A stretch of 8,864 bases of DNA. It comes from Clostridia bacterium (GTDB lineage: Bacteria > Bacillota_A > Clostridia > Oscillospirales > UBA929). Below, piece by piece: positions 1 through 5,376 of the stretch. The DNA is taken from positions 1 to 8,864 of the forward strand of contig BNZR01000058.1 of assembly GCA_026001245.1 (NCBI GenBank), in the 5' to 3' direction. A model generated the notes under the pieces. It had not been told where the DNA came from. It ran no database searches and saw only the letters and a program-made list of their open reading frames with translations. A program made the translations under genes and the position numbers. Each line of letters begins with the position of its first letter. The first letter of the stretch is position 1.

Positions 1-165
1 GGGGTTAGTTGAAAGTTTTTTCGCCGCCGCCACGTCTTCATTAACGGCGGCAATATCGTCCTTGTCACACATAACTTTGACCGCTAGCCTTGCGGCTTCT
101 ATGTTGTCGGTCATTTCCAGTTGATATAGAATTGTGCGCAGCAGTACGGTTGTGTCGCCGGCCAT
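1..165 (-). CDS. Hypothetical protein, 5' part (runs off left edge)
   Basis: This is an open frame of 55 codons that continues past the left edge, so only the N-terminal part is visible. It starts at ATG (163-165) with a strong AAAGGAGGG ribosome binding site about nine bases upstream and a near-perfect promoter at 201-229, so I believe it is a real gene. The visible part is mostly helical and charged: it opens MAGDTTVLLRTILYQLEM and later has alanine/lysine-rich stretches. There is no signal peptide or membrane segment. I do not recognise the family. It is co-oriented with hepT upstream but has its own promoter, so it is probably transcribed separately. Confidence 0.6.
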   Translation of the reverse strand, partial: MAGDTTVLLRTILYQLEMTDNIEAARLAVKVMCDKDDIAAVNEDVAAAKKLSTNP

Positions 166-200
166 TGTGCGTTGCCCTCCTTTTGTTTGTTGTTGTGTAT

Positions 201-229
201 AGTATATCACAGAAAGGCGGCGTTGTCAA
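201..229 (-). promoter_or_regulatory. Sigma-A type promoter for the left-edge gene
   Basis: On the minus strand there is a TTGACA -35 box (224-229), a 17-bp spacer and a TATACT -10 box (201-206), followed by the AAAGGAGGG site of the gene starting at 165. Five of six -10 positions and all -35 positions match consensus. It lies just after the hepT stop codon; I see no terminator hairpin between them. Confidence 0.8.
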
Positions 230-237
230 ATGGAGGG

Positions 238-642
238 TTATTCTAAATCATATTCATCATATTCCGCGTATTCAATCGCTTCCGGTACAAACTCGCTGTC
301 ATACGCAATCGCTATTTCGACACATGTTTCGCGTAGTTCCGGGATTCGCTCCGTCACCGTTTCCCAGGTGATATTCGGGTCGGCACTGTCGTAGTTGTGG
401 GCAAAAATGTTGCGCATACCTTTAATTTCGCGCCACGGCACTTTCGGATACTTTTGCCTAAAATCCTCGGACAAATGTTGCGTCAATTCCCCGATTTGCA
501 GGATATACATGGCTAACATGCTACGATAATGAAAGCTACGGGTAAATGCGGCGCGGTCAATTTCAAAATGCTGCAGAGCGTTTTGAATGAGGTCGCAATA
601 GCGGATAATGTGCCGCAGAATATCAACATTTTTATCCCTCAT
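238..642 (-). CDS. hepT: HepT-like HEPN ribonuclease toxin (DUF86)
   Basis: This 134-residue HEPN-domain protein matches the HepT/DUF86 family in length and motif. The diagnostic R-X4-H-X-Y signature is intact as RNIFAHNY: R77, H82 and Y84. In the family, R and H form the metal-independent RNase active site, and the tyrosine is the residue that the partner MntA modifies with AMP to silence the toxin. The N-terminal half is helical (conserved ILRHIIRYCDLI and LQIGELTQHLSEDF-type helices). The C-terminus ends in an acidic, tyrosine-rich tail. The ATG at 640-642 lies inside the end of mntA with an 11-base overlap. Its GAGGTGG ribosome binding site (649-655) is embedded in the mntA coding sequence six bases upstream, which points to translational coupling. 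All expected catalytic residues are present, so the toxin is likely functional. The family is seen directly; RNase activity is inferred. Confidence 0.92.
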   Translation of the reverse strand: MRDKNVDILRHIIRYCDLIQNALQHFEIDRAAFTRSFHYRSMLAMYILQIGELTQHLSEDFRQKYPKVPWREIKGMRNIFAHNYDSADPNITWETVTERIPELRETCVEIAIAYDSEFVPEAIEYAEYDEYDLE

Positions 643-928
643 ATAGCACCACCTCTTCGGGTTTTATGCGGGCACGAAAGTCGCGGCGAATACCGCCACT
701 TGTAACAACGTCCACTTTTTTGCCGAGAGTTTCCTCCAAGTCGAGCATAAATCCGGACAACGCGAATAAGTCCCGGACGTTCCCCGCGTCGACATGAAAG
801 TCCACATCGCTGTCCTCGCGGGCTTCGCCGCGTGCGTACGAGCCGAACAGCATGACGCGCTCCACGCCGTAGTTTCGCGCCACAGGCGTTATTAAGGCCT
901 TGATTTGCTCCACGGAATAGACCGACAT
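632..928 (-). CDS. mntA: MntA-like minimal nucleotidyltransferase antitoxin
   Basis: This 98-residue minimal nucleotidyltransferase carries the GS-X10-D-X-D signature exactly: G29-S30 in MLFGSYARGE, then D41 and D43 in DSDVDF. A later aspartate (D73 in KKVDVV) is the likely third metal ligand. Family knowledge: MntA adds AMP units to the tyrosine of the HepT R-X4-H-X-Y motif and so neutralises it. The length is typical for the family. The start is ATG 926-928 with GAGGTGA (935-941) upstream. It is the first gene of a two-gene operon with hepT; the frames overlap by 11 bases, so antitoxin is made before toxin. The promoter lies at 950-978, with its -35 box inside the tRNA-Gly terminator. With the active-site residues present, this looks like an intact module rather than a relic. 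Confidence 0.93.
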   Translation of the reverse strand: MSVYSVEQIKALITPVARNYGVERVMLFGSYARGEAREDSDVDFHVDAGNVRDLFALSGFMLDLEETLGKKVDVVTSGGIRRDFRARIKPEEVVLYEG

Positions 929-949
929 GGCGGCTCACCTCACACCATC

Positions 950-978
950 ATTCTATCACAAAAAAGCCCCCGCGTCAA
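950..978 (-). promoter_or_regulatory. Promoter of mntA-hepT, overlapping tRNA-Gly terminator
   Basis: On the minus strand: -35 TTGACG (973-978), 17-bp spacer, -10 TAGAAT (950-955), with start site expected near 943. The -35 box occupies the loop of the upstream tRNA-Gly terminator hairpin and the spacer contains its T-tract, so one sequence serves both functions. Confidence 0.7.
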
Positions 979-991
979 GCGTGGGGCTTTT
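960..991 (-). terminator. Rho-independent terminator of tRNA-Gly
   Basis: On the minus strand the hairpin has arms GCCCC(A)CGC and GCGGGGGC (one bulged A), a TTGAC loop and a run of six T residues (960-965). It lies a few bases beyond the CCA end of the tRNA. A matching A-run before the stem would let it work weakly on the other strand as well. Confidence 0.8.
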
Positions 992-995
992 CGTC

Positions 996-1069
996 TGGAG
1001 CGGGTGATGGGAATCGAACCCACGCGGCCAGCTTGGGAAGCTGGAATTCTGCCATTGAACTACACCCGC
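996..1069 (-). tRNA. tRNA-Gly (anticodon CCC)
   Basis: A full cloverleaf of 74 bases including an encoded CCA (996-998). The acceptor arms GCGGGTG and CACCCGC pair perfectly. The anticodon stem is CCAGC/GCTGG around the loop TTCCCAA, giving anticodon CCC (1035-1037 on the complementary strand), which reads GGG codons. The T-arm carries the GGTTCGATTCC core. The discriminator base is T. It has its own consensus promoter upstream (1079-1107) and terminator downstream. Confidence 0.96.
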
Positions 1070-1078
1070 AACATGTCT

Positions 1079-1107
1079 ATTATACCCGATTATCGGGCCG
1101 TTGTCAA
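1079..1107 (-). promoter_or_regulatory. Consensus promoter of tRNA-Gly
   Basis: A perfect TTGACA (1102-1107), 17-bp spacer and perfect TATAAT (1079-1084) on the minus strand, with the tRNA 5' end ten bases past the -10. The spacer contains the perfect inverted repeat CCCGAT-T-ATCGGG (1085-1097), either chance or an operator. Confidence 0.9.
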
Positions 1108-1119
1108 GAGGTTTTTTGC

Positions 1120-1148
1120 TTGACTTCTTACTTCGCGTGCTATATAAT
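1120..1148 (+). promoter_or_regulatory. Promoter of the sugar symporter gene
   Basis: TTGACT (1120-1125), 17-bp spacer, TATAAT (1143-1148). Transcription would begin near 1155, only about 15 bases before the proposed TTG start. It is divergent from the tRNA-Gly promoter, with the two -35 boxes about 12 bases apart. Confidence 0.85.
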
Positions 1149-1169
1149 AAGCACAAGGGAGTGGTTGTA

Positions 1170-2522
1170 TTGGTTAAGCGCGTTGAGATGGCGACCTATG
1201 GGCTGTACTTCATGGGGCAGAACATATTCTACTACCTGCTGTTGACCTTTATGTTCACCTATTTTACCGATATGGGGATCCCCGTGCTGACCGTCAGCGC
1301 GATTACACTAATCGTCAAGATTTGGGACGCGATAAACGACCCCATTTTCGGCGGCTTGGTGGATAAATTGCACCTAAAAGGCGGCAAATTCCTGCCCTGG
1401 CTCCGCGTGTCACTGCTGGCGATTCCCGCCGCGACCATCTTCCTGTTCGCGATTCCTGTCGGGATTCCGCTGTGGGTCAAGATTATTTGGGCGGTTGTCG
1501 GTTACATTTTGTGGGACACCGCGTACACCATCTGCGACGTGCCGATTTTCGGCTTGGTCACCACGCTGACAGACGTGCAGTCGGAGCGCACCGCGCTTAT
1601 CTCGACCGGGCGCGCCTGCGCGATGGCGGCCACTATGGCCGTGTACGTGGTCGTGCCGCTGGTGCATGACGCGATAGGCGGTTGGTTGCCCATCGCGATT
1701 TTGCTGTCGCTGGCCGCGCTGATTTTTATGACGCCCATCTGCTTTGTCGCCCGTGAGCGCGTGCGTCCCGCAGTGACGGAGGGCGAGGTCGGCTTAAAGC
1801 AGATGTTCAAATTTATCGCGAAAAATAAGTATATATTGATATACAATTTGTCGTTTCTGTTCAGCGCCGGGCTGAACGTCGCGCAGGTTTTGCACATGTA
1901 CGTGGCGCGGCACAATTTGGGCGACGAGACGCTAATGCCTGTGCTGGCGGCCTTGAGCGCGGGGCCGCTGATTATCGCGGGGATTTTTATCCCCGTGCTG
2001 GCCAAGCGGATCGACAAGTTTTATCTCTTTTTCTGGGCTTCGGCGCTCAGCGCGGCGCTAAATGTTGTGAGTTATTTTGTGGGCTACGAGAATTTGTGGA
2101 TGATGTACGGCTTGACGTTTTTGCGGGCGATCCCGGCGGGGGTTGTGGGGGTTGTGATGTTCATGTTTACGCCCGACTGCGCTGAATACGGGCAGTATAA
2201 ATCCGGCGTGGCCGCGTCGGGGATTACATTCTCGATTCAGACCTTTGCCGCAAAGCTTACGGCGGCCGTGGCCACTGCGGCGGCGGGCGTGGGCATGAGC
2301 TTAATACATTTTGTAGAGGGAGACGGCGCAGTACAGCTGTCGGGCTTTAACGACAAGCTGTGGGTGCTGTATTTGCTGTTGCCGGCCGCGGGGACGCTGC
2401 TGTCACTGCCGATTTTGTGGCGGTACAAGCTGCGCGACAAGTATGTTGAGGTGATGGTGAAGTGCAACACGGGCGCGATAAGCCGCGAGGAGGCGGACAG
2501 ACAGCTTGCGGGGAAGATTTGA
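1170..2522 (+). CDS. GPH-family sugar:cation symporter (MelB-like MFS)
   Basis: A 450-residue inner-membrane transporter of the glycoside-pentoside-hexuronide:cation symporter branch of the major facilitator superfamily. The N-terminus (YGLYFMGQNIFYYLL, then YFTDMGI) and helix II motif KIWDAINDPIFGGLVDK (about residues 50-66) are characteristic. D53 and D57 there correspond to the cation-site aspartates of MelB. The loop with DVPIFGLVTTLTDVQSERT (about 122-141) is another family hallmark. About twelve hydrophobic segments are visible. The same frame is open further upstream, but TTG at 1170 is preferred: AAGGGAG (1155-1161) lies eight bases before it, the promoter's start site lies near 1155, and the resulting N-terminus has family length. 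It likely imports a sugar or glycoside with Na+ or H+; the substrate cannot be deduced. It stands alone, and the tRNA-Ser promoter starts nine bases after its stop. Confidence 0.9.
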   Translation: MVKRVEMATYGLYFMGQNIFYYLLLTFMFTYFTDMGIPVLTVSAITLIVKIWDAINDPIFGGLVDKLHLKGGKFLPWLRVSLLAIPAATIFLFAIPVGIPLWVKIIWAVVGYILWDTAYTICDVPIFGLVTTLTDVQSERTALISTGRACAMAATMAVYVVVPLVHDAIGGWLPIAILLSLAALIFMTPICFVARERVRPAVTEGEVGLKQMFKFIAKNKYILIYNLSFLFSAGLNVAQVLHMYVARHNLGDETLMPVLAALSAGPLIIAGIFIPVLAKRIDKFYLFFWASALSAALNVVSYFVGYENLWMMYGLTFLRAIPAGVVGVVMFMFTPDCAEYGQYKSGVAASGITFSIQTFAAKLTAAVATAAAGVGMSLIHFVEGDGAVQLSGFNDKLWVLYLLLPAAGTLLSLPILWRYKLRDKYVEVMVKCNTGAISREEADRQLAGKI

Positions 2523-2530
2523 TTTTGCTG

Positions 2531-2559
2531 TTGACAAATCGGCGGCGGCGGGTTATAAT
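2531..2559 (+). promoter_or_regulatory. Consensus promoter of tRNA-Ser(UGA)
   Basis: Perfect TTGACA (2531-2536), 17-bp spacer and perfect TATAAT (2554-2559). It begins nine bases after the symporter stop codon and ends nine bases before the tRNA 5' end. Confidence 0.92.
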
Positions 2560-2568
2560 GGGTGTGTT

Positions 2569-2656
2569 GGAAAGGTGGCAGAGTGGTCGAATGCACCGGT
2601 CTTGAAAACCGGCGAACCGCAAGGTTCCGTGGGTTCAAATCCCACCCTTTCCGCCA
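2569..2656 (+). tRNA. tRNA-Ser (anticodon UGA)
   Basis: An 88-base class II tRNA with encoded CCA (2654-2656). The acceptor arms GGAAAGG and CCTTTCC pair. The anticodon stem CCGGT/ACCGG flanks the loop CTTGAAA, giving TGA at 2603-2605, which reads UCA. A long variable arm (GAACCGCAAGGTTC) and G73 are serine identity features. The T-arm GGGTTCAAATCCC is intact. Its 3' end faces the accessory segment. Confidence 0.96.
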
Positions 2657-2660
2657 TTAG

Positions 2661-2746
2661 GGTATTATACGAACCCTGTTTATTACCACGGCGGGTTTGC
2701 CGTGAGGGTTGCGCTGTAATACCGACAACGGAATAAAAGCGGTTGT
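2661..2746 (+). other. Structured intergenic segment with nested hairpins
   Basis: Directly after tRNA-Ser three nested complementary pairs occur: GGTATTA (2661-2667) with TAATACC (2717-2723), AACCCT (2672-2677) with AGGGTT (2705-2710), and CACGGC (2687-2692) with GCCGTG (2699-2704) around a GGGTTT loop. A second small hairpin follows, ACAAC (2725-2729) with GTTGT (2742-2746). No T-run follows the first hairpin, so it is not a standard terminator. It could be a processed tRNA trailer, a small structured RNA or the relic of a palindromic repeat. The rest of the gap to 2808 shows only T-rich sequence. Confidence 0.45.
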
Positions 2747-2808
2747 GGCTTGTTGCTTTGACCTCTTTTATTTTCCCGATTTTTTGTAGAAATTCGTCGC
2801 TATAGCCA

Positions 2809-2836
2809 TTGACAAATCAGAAAAAGAGTGTACAAT
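2809..2836 (+). promoter_or_regulatory. Promoter of the FxLYD-like membrane protein gene
   Basis: TTGACA (2809-2814), 16-bp spacer, TACAAT (2831-2836). The ribosome binding site GAGAGGA (2854-2860) and TTG start at 2870 follow. Confidence 0.75.
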
Positions 2837-2869
2837 ATAATTTACTCACGATAGAGAGGATGGGTCATA

Positions 2870-3829
2870 TTGGGACTTATAAGATACATTTTCATGGTTG
2901 CCGCTGTTGGGTTTGGAGCGTGGGCGATATACGCTTTGCTTAAGGAAAAGAAAAAATGGGAGAAGATCGCCTCAATTATATTAACAGTCCTTTCCATATG
3001 CGCTGCTGCCTATTTCGCCCCTGTCTCCTCGCCAATGGTAGAAGATGGTGACGGTGCCGGAACACCTACCCCACCGATGGGAGAAGACAGTAGCGGTGTC
3101 GAACCATCATCTGTTTCTCCTTCGGACTCCGAACACAGTAGCGGTGTCGAAACACCTACCGTTTCCCCGATAGTGGTAGAAGATTTGCCCAATAGTGCGC
3201 TCATTGAGGAACTATTCAAACAAAAACTGTACGACTTGTTTCAAAGCAAAATATCTCTCGTCAAAAATTCTTTAAAGCTTGAGCGGCTAGATGCTTCTTC
3301 TAGCAAGCCATATTTAGTAGGTATCTTGAGTAACGATACGGCAGATTCTCTCTACGCAAAAATTGACGTAGCAATTTATAACGCGGATTATGAAAAAATC
3401 GGCAACAACGAGAGCGATGAGATTTATTTTTGGGATTCTGGTGAGAAATGGAAATTTAGGCTTGGTAGGTTAGAGCAAAGTTTTTCCAACTTTGAAATAA
3501 TGAGCTTTGCTATAGAAACGACTTTAAATAAATTACAGAGAGAAAATGAGTTGCCTAAAAGTAAGTATAAGATAACTGGAGATTTTCATTCAGGCGGCAC
3601 ATTCAGCCGGACAACCGTCGTTATTGAAAATCTCAGCGGAGAGACATTTAAAAGTGCGACAGCATATATAAATATTTACGATGTGAATGGCGTTTTGCTG
3701 GACACCACCGAAGCTACAACGGATACTTGGTTGAGCAGAAAGAAAAACACTTTCGAGGGACTGGTGTGGTGGGATATAACCAAGAGTGTGATGACATACG
3801 AGGTTAAGTCAATCACCGTTAAACAATGA
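2870..3829 (+). CDS. Membrane-anchored protein with two FxLYD-like modules
   Basis: A 319-residue protein starting at TTG, nine bases after GAGAGGA; no better in-frame start fits that site. Two hydrophobic helices (about residues 4-24 and 33-52) flank the basic turn KEKKKWEK. By the positive-inside rule the turn is cytoplasmic and the long C-terminal part is extracellular. Residues 53-105 are a proline/serine/glutamate-rich linker with a repeated SSGVE unit. Two beta-rich modules follow, about 147-215 and 233-318. Each has the pattern of a conserved glycine, a strand ending in a tyrosine plus turn (VAIYNADYEKIG and INIYDVNGVLLD), then a hydrophobic strand, as in FxLYD/DUF3426-type domains. 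That assignment is by eye. Function is unknown; a cell-surface sensor or anchor is possible. Codons are AT-richer than in the symporter, which suggests acquired DNA. The next small frame overlaps its stop as ATGA. Confidence 0.75.
   Translation: MGLIRYIFMVAAVGFGAWAIYALLKEKKKWEKIASIILTVLSICAAAYFAPVSSPMVEDGDGAGTPTPPMGEDSSGVEPSSVSPSDSEHSSGVETPTVSPIVVEDLPNSALIEELFKQKLYDLFQSKISLVKNSLKLERLDASSSKPYLVGILSNDTADSLYAKIDVAIYNADYEKIGNNESDEIYFWDSGEKWKFRLGRLEQSFSNFEIMSFAIETTLNKLQRENELPKSKYKITGDFHSGGTFSRTTVVIENLSGETFKSATAYINIYDVNGVLLDTTEATTDTWLSRKKNTFEGLVWWDITKSVMTYEVKSITVKQ
3087..3151 (+). repeat. Short direct repeats encoding the linker
   Basis: The 17-mer ACAGTAGCGGTGTCGAA occurs at 3087-3103 and 3135-3151, and AACACCTACC at 3061-3070 and 3151-3160. 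They encode the repeated SSGVE and TPT units of the low-complexity linker and probably arose by local duplication. Confidence 0.8.
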
Positions 3830-3903
3830 AATTCTCGAAAACGCGTGTGATGCTGTTGCGGCAGATTAAGGATAGGAATAATCGCGTTAGGTTGATGAAG
3901 TAA
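3826..3903 (+). CDS. Possible 25-residue basic peptide
   Basis: A short frame whose ATG overlaps the stop of the preceding gene (ATGA), an arrangement typical of translational coupling. The product (starts MKFSKTRVMLLRQIK, ends VRLMK) is strongly basic with many Arg and Lys. There is no separate ribosome binding site. It could be a real small peptide or the remnant of a larger gene's start; nothing in it identifies a family. Confidence 0.2.
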   Translation: MKFSKTRVMLLRQIKDRNNRVRLMK

Positions 3904-3918
3904 AGGGGGTGCTAGATT

Positions 3919-4202
3919 ATGTGGGATAACGAGTATTATAGATTTCCCAGAGGTGAGGGGCGCAGGATGAGGTGAGGGGCGCAGGATTAGGCTTTATCTT
4001 GTTGGCAACGGCGACAGTAAGCCATATTATTTGTGGCCTAAGCGGAATATCAAAATCTGTGTGGGTTTCCCCTCGCCGCTATCCCTTTGAAGTGCGTTTC
4101 GACCTCAAGTACACAAACGAATATTTAAGATATTTCCATTATGATGATAACTTCATCAGAGGTGAGTATATCGTTGTCACAGCGCGGGAGGTTGAAAACT
4201 GA
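3919..4202 (+). pseudogene. Probable frameshifted small gene
   Basis: A good start (ATG 3919 after AAAGGGGGT at 3903-3910) encodes MWDNEYYRFPRGEGRRMR and then stops at 3973. The stop results from a perfect 19-bp tandem duplication (3950-3968, 3969-3987). With one copy removed the frame would continue as RLYLVGNGDSKPYYLWPKRN to about 4070. Beyond that the more protein-like frame is a different one, encoding PFEVRFDLKYTNEYLRYFHY and ending in TAREVEN at 4202. At least two shifts therefore seem to separate the parts. A single frame from GTG 3972 to 4202 (76 residues) is open and could still be translated; its first 20 residues would be hydrophobic. The family is unknown. It is unclear whether the 76-residue frame is a working gene or only the tail of a dead one. 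Confidence 0.45.
3950..3987 (+). repeat. Perfect 19-bp tandem duplication
   Basis: GAGGTGAGGGGCGCAGGAT occurs twice head to tail (3950-3968 and 3969-3987). The unit is not a multiple of three, so it shifts the reading frame of the gene starting at 3919 and creates a stop at 3973. Confidence 0.97.
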
Positions 4203-4231
4203 CATGGAATCTGCCGGAAGAAGATAACGGC

Positions 4232-4573
4232 GTGAAGATTACTCTTGATTATTTGCGTAAATGCCTTTTACTAAAGGTTCTTGCAGAGGAAAAGGTTAAA
4301 CTCCATTTTGTACAGAACCCATTGGACGAATCATATTATATATGGCGCAAGCAAGAGCGTCAAGAACTGATTTTGGAGATTAAGGGGTCCCTTTTTGAGG
4401 CTGATAAGTATATTTTGCTTAATCGTGGCGACATGGAAGCCATAGCGGGTGATTTGCCTGTGAATGAGCATGGAGAGGTTAAAATTACCGAAGAACAATT
4501 AGCGGCATTTGCTTGGGAATTCGCGTTTGGAGCGACAGCCAACGAAGTCTCCGTTGTCAACTATGCGGCATAA
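4232..4573 (+). CDS. Hypothetical protein, unrecognised
   Basis: A 113-residue, acidic, mostly helical protein from GTG 4232 (MKITLDYLRKCLLLKVLAEE). It has a mixed central part (ESYYIWRKQERQELILEI) and an alanine/phenylalanine-rich end (AAFAWEFAFGATANEVSVV). There is no signal peptide or membrane helix. The start is uncertain. The frame is open back to 4196 and reads protein-like sequence upstream (TWNLPEEDNG). The best ribosome binding site, GGGAGG at 4186-4191, is placed seven bases before an in-frame CTG at 4199 and 12 bases before an out-of-frame ATG at 4204 that stops after seven codons. Either CTG is the true start or a small deletion has damaged the N-terminus. It is the last gene of the AT-rich cluster and is followed by a strong terminator. 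I do not recognise the family. Confidence 0.6.
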   Translation: MKITLDYLRKCLLLKVLAEEKVKLHFVQNPLDESYYIWRKQERQELILEIKGSLFEADKYILLNRGDMEAIAGDLPVNEHGEVKITEEQLAAFAWEFAFGATANEVSVVNYAA

Positions 4574-4585
4574 CCACATAACATA

Positions 4586-4615
4586 AAAAGGACTTCGGTT
4601 TCCCGAAGTCCTTTT
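4586..4615. terminator. Bidirectional terminator hairpin
   Basis: A 13-bp perfect stem (AAAAGGACTTCGG, 4586-4598, with CCGAAGTCCTTTT, 4603-4615) around a TTTC loop. It lies between two convergent genes, the plus-strand gene ending at 4573 and the minus-strand ABC permease ending at 4630, and has a T-run on either strand (the longer one for minus-strand transcription). Confidence 0.9.
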
Positions 4616-4629
4616 CAATTGCTATCCCC

Positions 4630-5376
4630 CTAAAACTCCAATTCTTTCCCCCGAAAAGCGAACACCGACAGTCCCAGCGCCGCCGCAACGTACACAGCAT
4701 ACTCCGCAAACACCCCAAGCACCGACTCGCCTTTCAGCAAGCCCGCCTCAATCCGTGACGCAATGCCGACCCCGGACATCAGATACTTATCCAAATCCGG
4801 CGCGAAGCCCCGCACAATATCGGCGTTCAATAATAGCATCATCAGATTGCTGATTACCCCAAACGCCAGCACTATGTACAGCACTATCGCGAAAGTATTC
4901 CGCTGCACGCCGTAGACCACTATGCCCGACAGCGCGGCAAAGGCCACTACCGTCAGCAATTGTGTCAGCGCGTGGATGTACACGACCTTAAACGTCTCCG
5001 CGTCAGGCACAACGCCGAACACCGCGAAACAGCCCACCACAAAAAGCGGTATCAATCCGAACACAAACGCGCTGAAAAGCGTCATAAGTATGCATTTTGA
5101 TAGTACGATTTTGAGCTTGCTTATGCCGAAACCGACCAATGTGGTCAGGTTTTTAGAGCTTAAATCGTCGGTGTACAACGCCCCAAACAGATACCCGCCA
5201 ACCACCGGCGGCAGAAGCGAAAAAAAGTTTTCGGCGGTACCCCGAAGGTTCTCAATATTGTGCTTTGAACCGAACGCCGCAAATAGAAAAAACAGCACCG
5301 CAAACGAGCCGAAATAGATGTACATGCTTTTTTTGTGAAGCACGCGGTAGATTTCGCCGCCCAAATAATTAAGCAT
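4630..5376 (-). CDS. ABC-2 type transporter permease
   Basis: An integral membrane subunit with six predicted helices (about residues 18-37, 53-68, 96-121, 135-157, 160-184 and 223-243, counted from the ATG at 5376). The loop after helix 2, containing DDLSSKNLTTLVGFGISK and then LSKCIL, matches the conserved cytoplasmic coupling region of ABC-2 permeases of bacitracin/lantibiotic exporters. I choose ATG 5376 (248 residues) because AGGTGG lies five bases upstream; a GTG at 5385 in the same frame would add three residues. The start overlaps the end of the ATPase gene by eight bases (ATGCTTAA), implying translational coupling and a joint complex. Such pairs export or expel peptides or drugs, or give self-protection; the substrate is not evident. 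There is no histidine kinase or regulator beside it. Confidence 0.85.
   Translation of the reverse strand: MLNYLGGEIYRVLHKKSMYIYFGSFAVLFFLFAAFGSKHNIENLRGTAENFFSLLPPVVGGYLFGALYTDDLSSKNLTTLVGFGISKLKIVLSKCILMTLFSAFVFGLIPLFVVGCFAVFGVVPDAETFKVVYIHALTQLLTVVAFAALSGIVVYGVQRNTFAIVLYIVLAFGVISNLMMLLLNADIVRGFAPDLDKYLMSGVGIASRIEAGLLKGESVLGVFAEYAVYVAAALGLSVFAFRGKELEF

Noticed and set aside
1101..1169. Start of the symporter at ATG 1101 or GTG 1161
   Set aside because: The promoter -35 and -10 boxes lie after 1101, and GTG 1161 overlaps the ribosome binding site itself. TTG 1170 is properly spaced.
2630..2656. tRNA-Ser 3' end as an att site with a direct repeat marking an integrated element
   Set aside because: The only similar stretch is the 3' end of the other tRNA-Ser, in inverted orientation and explained by tRNA homology. 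No integrase gene is present.
2661..2723. Nested hairpin as a rho-independent terminator of tRNA-Ser
   Set aside because: No T-run follows the stem, and large internal loops interrupt it.
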